Source: Pseudomonas sp. MPC6 (GTDB lineage Bacteria; Pseudomonadota; Gammaproteobacteria; Pseudomonadales; Pseudomonadaceae). From it: DNA of 64,000 nt. The position numbers and the translations under genes are program-made. Location: NCBI RefSeq assembly GCF_006094435.1, contig NZ_CP034783.1, positions 523,001-587,000 of the forward strand, given 5' to 3'. Shown piece after piece: positions 58,933 to 64,000 of this stretch (the stretch's first letter is position 1; each line of letters begins with the position of its first letter). The notes beneath the pieces are model-generated. The model did not search any database and had not been told where the DNA came from. It saw only the letters and a program-made list of their open reading frames with translations.

Positions 58933-60735
58933 TTAAAACCACTCATCCTGCATCGTCAGGCACACATCATCCCGAGCCTCAAGAATCGCCAGTTCATGAT
59001 GGCAACCCGGCACTTCCCATGTCAGGAAATACCGCGCCGCCTGCAGCTTGCCTTTATAGAAGTTCACATCCGCCGCATTACCCTTGACCAACCCTTCCTC
59101 GGCCCGAATCGCCTGTTCCAGCCAGCGCCAGCCAATCACCGTATGCCCGAACACTTTCAAGTACAGCGCCGAGTTCGCCAGGCTGCTGTTGACCTTGCCT
59201 TGCCCCAGATCCGTCAGCAGGCCGATGGTCACCGTTTGCAGGCGCGCCACCAGTTTCTCCAAGGGCTCGCGCAACCTGGTCAGCGACTCATGTGCCTGCG
59301 CCCGTTCGGCTGTGTCGGCGATCAGGCGGATCAATTGCTTGAGCCCCGCGCCACCGTTCTGCGCCAGTTTTCGCCCCAGCAAATCCAGCGACTGAATGCC
59401 GTGTGTGCCCTCATGGATCGGATTCAGGCGGTTGTCGCGGTAATACTGCTCCACCGGATATTCACGGGTATAACCATGACCGCCAAGAATCTGGATCGCC
59501 AGTTCGTTGGCCTTCAAGCAAAACTCCGATGGCCAGGATTTGACAATCGGCGTCAGCAAATCCAGCAGCTCATGGGCTTGTTTGCGCTCGGCTTCGGTCT
59601 CAAGCGTGGTGGTGTCATCGAACAGCCGTGCGGCGTATAGCCCGAGGTCGAACGAACCCTCGACGTAAGCCTTCTGCGTCAGCAACATGCGTTTAACGTC
59701 GGCATGCTGAATGATCGCCACCGGCGCAGTGCTCGGGTCCTTACTGTCCGGCACGCGACCTTGTGGACGTTCGCGGGCGTATTCCAGCGAGTACAGATAA
59801 CCGGCGTAACCGAGCATTACCGCGCCCATGCCGACGCCGATCCGCGCCTCGTTCATCATCTGGAACATGTAGCTCAACCCGTGGTGCGGCTTGCCCACCA
59901 GGTAGCCGACACACTCGCCGTTGTCACCGAAGTTCAACGCGGTGGAGGTGGTGCCGCGCCAGCCCATCTTGTGGAACAGCCCCGCCAGCAGTACGTCGTT
60001 GCGCTTGCCCAGGCTGCCGTCATCGTTGACCAGAAACTTGGGCACGATAAATAGCGAGATTCCCTTCACGCCGGCCGGTGCATCCGGCAACTTGGCCAGG
60101 ACCATGTGCACGATGTTTTCCGACAGCGGGTGATCGCCCCCGGAGATGAAAATCTTGTTGCCCTTGAGTCGATAGGTGCCGTCGGACGCCGGCTCGGCAC
60201 GGGTACGAATATCCGACAACGACGAACCGGCATGCGGTTCGGTCAGGGCCATGGTGCCGAAGAAGCGTCCGTCGATCATCGGCTGCAGGAAACGCTGCTT
60301 TTGTTCATCGGTGCCGAAACTTTCAATCAGGTTGGCCGCGCCCATGGTCAAAAACGGGTAGGAGGTCGATGCCGCGTTGGCCGATTGGAAGTGGGCGAAA
60401 CAGGCTTGGGACAGCAGGGTAGGGAGCTGCATGCCGCCTGCGTCGAAACTGCGCGCAGCGTTGAGGAAGCCGGCTTCAAGAAACGCATCCACCGCCGGTT
60501 TGACTTCCGGAATCAGAATCGCCTGACCGTCTTCGTAGCGCGGCTCGTTCTCGTCACCCTTGCGGTTGTGCGGGGCAAAAAACTTTTCGGCGATGTGGCG
60601 GGCAGTGCCGATGGCGGCATCGAACGTCTCGCGATTGTGCTCGGCGAAACGCACACGCTGGGTCAGGGCCTCGGCATCGAGGACTTCATACAGCTCGAAA
60701 GCCAGATTGCGGGAACTGAGCAGCGTCTCGGACAT
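58933..60735 (-). CDS. Acyl-CoA dehydrogenase, DmdC-like
   Basis: 600-residue FAD flavoenzyme of the long acyl-CoA dehydrogenase subgroup. Residues about 40-460 are the dehydrogenase fold with TMALTEPHAGSSLSDIRTRA (flavin and substrate contact), GWRGTTSTALNFGDN and LGGHGYTREYPVEQYYRDNR; Glu in NPIHEGTHGIQ is the expected catalytic base region. The last 130 residues form the extra C-terminal helical domain of this subgroup. Substrate unknown. Confidence 0.9.
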   Translation of the reverse strand: MSETLLSSRNLAFELYEVLDAEALTQRVRFAEHNRETFDAAIGTARHIAEKFFAPHNRKGDENEPRYEDGQAILIPEVKPAVDAFLEAGFLNAARSFDAGGMQLPTLLSQACFAHFQSANAASTSYPFLTMGAANLIESFGTDEQKQRFLQPMIDGRFFGTMALTEPHAGSSLSDIRTRAEPASDGTYRLKGNKIFISGGDHPLSENIVHMVLAKLPDAPAGVKGISLFIVPKFLVNDDGSLGKRNDVLLAGLFHKMGWRGTTSTALNFGDNGECVGYLVGKPHHGLSYMFQMMNEARIGVGMGAVMLGYAGYLYSLEYARERPQGRVPDSKDPSTAPVAIIQHADVKRMLLTQKAYVEGSFDLGLYAARLFDDTTTLETEAERKQAHELLDLLTPIVKSWPSEFCLKANELAIQILGGHGYTREYPVEQYYRDNRLNPIHEGTHGIQSLDLLGRKLAQNGGAGLKQLIRLIADTAERAQAHESLTRLREPLEKLVARLQTVTIGLLTDLGQGKVNSSLANSALYLKVFGHTVIGWRWLEQAIRAEEGLVKGNAADVNFYKGKLQAARYFLTWEVPGCHHELAILEARDDVCLTMQDEWF

Positions 60736-60841
60736 GGCGGCCTACCTTTTTTTGGGTTGGACCGAGTCTAGGCGTGGGGAGGGCGGGGTGAACAGGATGA
60801 TTGATGTGGGTGATGGTGGGGTGCAGGCGCCGCTGATCAAA

Positions 60842-60932
60842 TGTGGGAGCGGGCTTGCTCGCGAATGCGGTTTAACAGTCAATGTTGATGTCGACTGACA
60901 CTCCGCCTTCGCGAGCAAGCCCGCTCCCACAA
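60842..60932. repeat. REPIN between acyl-CoA dehydrogenase and putA
   Basis: TGTGGGAGCGGGCTTGCTCG and its complement; spacer CAGTCAATGTTGATGTCGAC similar to those at 24621 and 48465. Confidence 0.9.
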
Positions 60933-60982
60933 GGGGTTTTGCATTCCAGGCATCCATTGCGGGCGCCTGGCTTTGAAGCGGT

Positions 60983-63900
60983 TTAGCCGATCGTCATCAA
61001 GCTGGCGTTACCACCCGCCGCAGCGGTGTTAACACTCAACGCCCGCTCGATCACCAGGCGCTCCAGCGCAATGCCGGTTTCGCCTTGCGACAAACCATGA
61101 ACCCCAACGATCGCGCCAGCACGCTTGGCCACTTGCTGGCACACCGCACGCAACTGATCGGAATGGCCATGATGCAGAACCGCATCAAACACCACTTCGT
61201 CCTTGTTCCAGTCAGCCACCAGCTTGATGCGTGCCTGAATTTCCTTAGGCAGGCGTGCGAACAAGGCCTTGGTCAGGTCAGCTTCCGGCCATACCGCCGA
61301 ACCGCCCACCGCCAACACCGCTGCCAGTTGGGTCAGCAGATCGCCTTCGACTTCCGCCAGGCACAGCACGTGCTCGCGCGGCAGGATCGCGTAGCTGTTG
61401 CGTTCGCCAGTCGGGCCCGCCAGAACACGGGTGATCCCGCTTTGCGATTGCGCCGCGAACTGCGCGCACAGGGTGCTCAGGTCGGCGAACTTGTTGCTGT
61501 CGGCCCAAGCCTTCAGGGCCGACAGCGGTTTGCTCATGGCATCGCGCAGACGAACATCCGGCGCAGTGATGGCGTCGCCACGAGCGAAGGATTGTTCGAT
61601 TGCATCGGTAGGACGCGTCGACAGCAGACGGTACAGGTACAGCGGACCACCGGCTTTCGGGCCAGTCCCCGACAAACCTTCGCCGCCAAACGGTTGCACG
61701 CCCACCACGGCACCCACAATGTTGCGGTTCACATAGACGTTACCGGCGTTGACGTTGTCGATCACCTTGGCGATGGTCTCGTCGATACGGGTGTGCACGC
61801 CCAGCGTCAGGCCATAGCCGGAAGCATTGATCTGAGCAATCAGCTGGTCGATGTCTTTGCGCTTGTAGCGAACCACGTGCAGTACCGGGCCGAAGATCTC
61901 CCGTTGCAGCTCGTCGAAGCTTTCCAGTTCAATCAAGGTTGGCATCACGAAGGTGCCGCGCTTGACTTCGTCGGTATTGGCGATAGCCACCTGGTACACG
62001 CTGCGACCTTTGTCGCGCATGGCCTGGATGTGCTTGTCGATGCCTGCCTTGGCTTCGGCGTCGATCACCGGGCCGATGTCCACGGACAAGCGCTCCGGGT
62101 TGCCGAGACGGCATTCGGCCATGGCACCCTTGAGCATTTCGATGACGCGGTCAGCGGAATCTTCCTGCAGGCACAGTACGCGCAGTGCCGAGCAACGTTG
62201 GCCGGCGCTATCGAAGGCCGACGATACGACGTCGATCACCACTTGTTCAGTCAGCGCCGAAGAGTCGACGATCATCGCGTTCTGGCCGCCAGTTTCAGCG
62301 ATCAGCGGGATCGGCCGACCTTGAACATCCAGACGACCCGCGACGTTGCGTTGCAGCAAGCGAGCAACTTCGGTGGAACCGGTGAACATCACGCCTTTGA
62401 CCCGATCGTCGCCGACCAGACGGGCGCCAACGGTTTCGCCACGGCCCGGCAGCAGTTGCAGCACGCCTTGCGGAATCCCGGCTTCGAGCAGCAAGCGCAC
62501 GGCTTGAGCAGCCACCAGCGGGGTTTGTTCCGCAGGTTTCGCCAGTACCGGGTTACCGGCGGCCAGTGCCGCAGCGACTTGGCCGCTGAAGATTGCCAGC
62601 GGGAAGTTCCACGGGCTGATGCAGACCACCGGGCCCAATGGGCGGTGGGCGTCGTTGCTGAAATCGTTGCGGGCCTGCACCGCGTAGTAACGCAGGAAGT
62701 CCACGGCTTCACGCACTTCGGCGATGGCGTTGGCGAAGGTCTTGCCGGCTTCACGAGCCAGCAGGCCCATCAGCGGCTGAATCTCGCCTTCCATCAAATC
62801 GGCGGCACGTTCCAGGATCGCGGCACGTTCGGCGGGCGGGGTGGCCTGCCAGATTGGCGCAGCATTCAGGGCGCACTGGATCGCGTTGTCGACGTCGTCG
62901 ACGGTGGCTTCTTGCACATGGCCTACTACGTCACGCAGATCGGACGGGTTCAGCACCGGTGCAGGGGTTTCAGTGCTGGAGACACAACCGAGCATCGGCG
63001 CGGCTTTCCAGTGGTTATGAGCAGTGGCCAGCAGGGCGCAGGACAGCGAAGCCAGACGATGTTCGTTGGCCATGTCGATGCCGCTGGAGTTGGCGCGCTC
63101 GGCACCATAAAGATCACGCGGCAGCGGGATACGCGGGTGCGGCAGGCCGAAGCCGCCTTCCAGCGTCGCCATCTGCTCGATGCTGGCCACTGGATCGGCC
63201 ACCAGCTCCTGAATCGAAATGGACTGGTCGGCGATGCGGTTGACGAACGAGGTGTTCGCGCCGTTTTCCAGCAGGCGACGGACCAGGTACGCCAACAGTG
63301 TTTCGTGGGTGCCGACCGGTGCGTACACGCGGCACGGACGGTTCAGCTTGCCTTCGGAAACCTTGCCTACAACCTGTTCGTACAGCGGTTCACCCATGCC
63401 GTGCAGGCACTGGAACTCGTACTGGCCGGGGTAATAGTTCTGACCGGCGATGTGGTAAATGGCCGACAGGGTGTGGGCGTTGTGCGTGGCGAATTGCGGG
63501 TAGATGACTTCCGGTACCGACAGCAATTTGCGTGCACAGGCGATGTAGGACACGTCGGTGTACACCTTGCGGGTGTAGACCGGATAGCCTTCCAGGCCTT
63601 CGACCTGGGCGCGCTTGATTTCGCTGTCCCAGTACGCGCCTTTCACCAGGCGGATCATCAGGCGATGACGGCTGCGACGAGCCAGGTCGATCACGTAGTC
63701 GATCACGTAAGGGCAACGCTTCTGGTAAGCCTGGATCACGAAACCGATACCGTTCCAGCCGGTCAGTTGCGGCTCGAAGCACAGGCGCTCCAGCAGATCC
63801 AGGGACAGTTCGAGGCGGTCGGCTTCTTCGGCATCGATGTTCAGGCCGATGTCGTATTGCTTGGCCAGCAGCGTCAGCGACAGCAGGCGCGGATACAGCT

Positions 63901-64000
63901 CGTCCATCACGCGCTCGTACTGCGCACGGCTGTAACGCGGGTGCAGGGCCGACAGCTTGATGGAAATACCCGGGCCTTCATAAATCCCACGACCGTGGGA
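60983..64000 (-). CDS. putA: Bifunctional PutA, C-terminal 1005 residues
   Basis: Oxidises proline to glutamate. The window edge cuts the gene; what remains begins inside the proline dehydrogenase barrel (GPGISIKLSALHPRYSRAQ), continues through the FAD/proline-binding end (MIRLVKGAYWDSEIKRAQ, YPQFATHNAHT), then the aldehyde dehydrogenase domain with SPWNFPLAIFSGQVAAALA, FTGSTEVARLLQ, the catalytic Cys in SAGQRCSALRVL, and the C-terminal ALDH-like fold. It lacks the N-terminal repressor region only because the window ends. Frame is open to the last base. Confidence 0.96.
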   Translation of the reverse strand, partial: SHGRGIYEGPGISIKLSALHPRYSRAQYERVMDELYPRLLSLTLLAKQYDIGLNIDAEEADRLELSLDLLERLCFEPQLTGWNGIGFVIQAYQKRCPYVIDYVIDLARRSRHRLMIRLVKGAYWDSEIKRAQVEGLEGYPVYTRKVYTDVSYIACARKLLSVPEVIYPQFATHNAHTLSAIYHIAGQNYYPGQYEFQCLHGMGEPLYEQVVGKVSEGKLNRPCRVYAPVGTHETLLAYLVRRLLENGANTSFVNRIADQSISIQELVADPVASIEQMATLEGGFGLPHPRIPLPRDLYGAERANSSGIDMANEHRLASLSCALLATAHNHWKAAPMLGCVSSTETPAPVLNPSDLRDVVGHVQEATVDDVDNAIQCALNAAPIWQATPPAERAAILERAADLMEGEIQPLMGLLAREAGKTFANAIAEVREAVDFLRYYAVQARNDFSNDAHRPLGPVVCISPWNFPLAIFSGQVAAALAAGNPVLAKPAEQTPLVAAQAVRLLLEAGIPQGVLQLLPGRGETVGARLVGDDRVKGVMFTGSTEVARLLQRNVAGRLDVQGRPIPLIAETGGQNAMIVDSSALTEQVVIDVVSSAFDSAGQRCSALRVLCLQEDSADRVIEMLKGAMAECRLGNPERLSVDIGPVIDAEAKAGIDKHIQAMRDKGRSVYQVAIANTDEVKRGTFVMPTLIELESFDELQREIFGPVLHVVRYKRKDIDQLIAQINASGYGLTLGVHTRIDETIAKVIDNVNAGNVYVNRNIVGAVVGVQPFGGEGLSGTGPKAGGPLYLYRLLSTRPTDAIEQSFARGDAITAPDVRLRDAMSKPLSALKAWADSNKFADLSTLCAQFAAQSQSGITRVLAGPTGERNSYAILPREHVLCLAEVEGDLLTQLAAVLAVGGSAVWPEADLTKALFARLPKEIQARIKLVADWNKDEVVFDAVLHHGHSDQLRAVCQQVAKRAGAIVGVHGLSQGETGIALERLVIERALSVNTAAAGGNASLMTIG

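Overview
The window is chromosomal DNA of a Pseudomonas, most likely of the P. fluorescens group. The evidence is the core gene order, the roughly 60% GC coding sequence, the type IV pilus pilMNOPQ operon next to a class A PBP, and at least eleven REP/REPIN elements of the GGGAGCGGGCTTGC type in the gaps. From memory of the family, the order argS-priA-rpmE-nuclease-maeB-ponA-pilMNOPQ-aroKB-damX-gltBD-hemE and parA-selO-mscK-nhaP2-acyl-CoA dehydrogenase is vertically inherited Pseudomonas backbone. No rRNA, tRNA, CRISPR array, prophage or insertion sequence was found.

Layout. 1-4.7 kb: minus-strand SPOR protein (partial), argS and priA. 4.7-7.2 kb: plus-strand rpmE, a secreted SNase-type nuclease and maeB. 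7.4-9.9 kb: minus-strand PBP1a, divergent from pilMNOPQ-aroK-aroB-damX (10.1-18.3 kb), then gltBD (18.7-24.6 kb) and hemE (24.8-25.9 kb). 26.1-28.4 kb: divergent MFS exporter and LysR regulator. 28.5-29.5 kb: small accessory block with a possible structured RNA leader, a short DUF3077/DUF6124-like protein and an orphan PemK/MazF-like toxin.

29.8-47.3 kb is the main accessory locus, a minus-strand aryl polyene (APE, xanthomonadin-like pigment) gene cluster of about 17.5 kb and 18 genes, with almost every junction overlapping. An ammonia-lyase should make the aryl acid, which an AMP-ligase activates onto one of two ACPs. Two ketosynthases, a chain-length factor, a ketoreductase and two dehydratases (one fused to the ligase) build the polyene. 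A thioesterase, acyltransferases, glycosyltransferase, LolA-like carrier, MMPL exporter and lipoprotein process and export it. Extra features are a flavin-dependent halogenase-like enzyme, a CPA2 antiporter-like membrane protein, and REPINs placed inside or against the 5' ends of the LolA-like and lipoprotein genes.

47.7-56.6 kb returns to backbone: ParA-like ATPase, trxC, selO, mscK, nhaP2 and a ZapA-like pair. 56.7-58.8 kb is a low-GC island with two tandem, mutually related proteins of no family I recognise, each with an apparent internal duplication, beside a chemoreceptor gene relic. The window ends with an acyl-CoA dehydrogenase and the C-terminal three quarters of putA.

The observations most worth following are the unknown tandem paralogues, the in-frame REPIN in the LolA-like signal peptide, the possible structured leader at 28.6-28.9 kb, and the halogenase-like enzyme and unusual lyase residues in the APE cluster.
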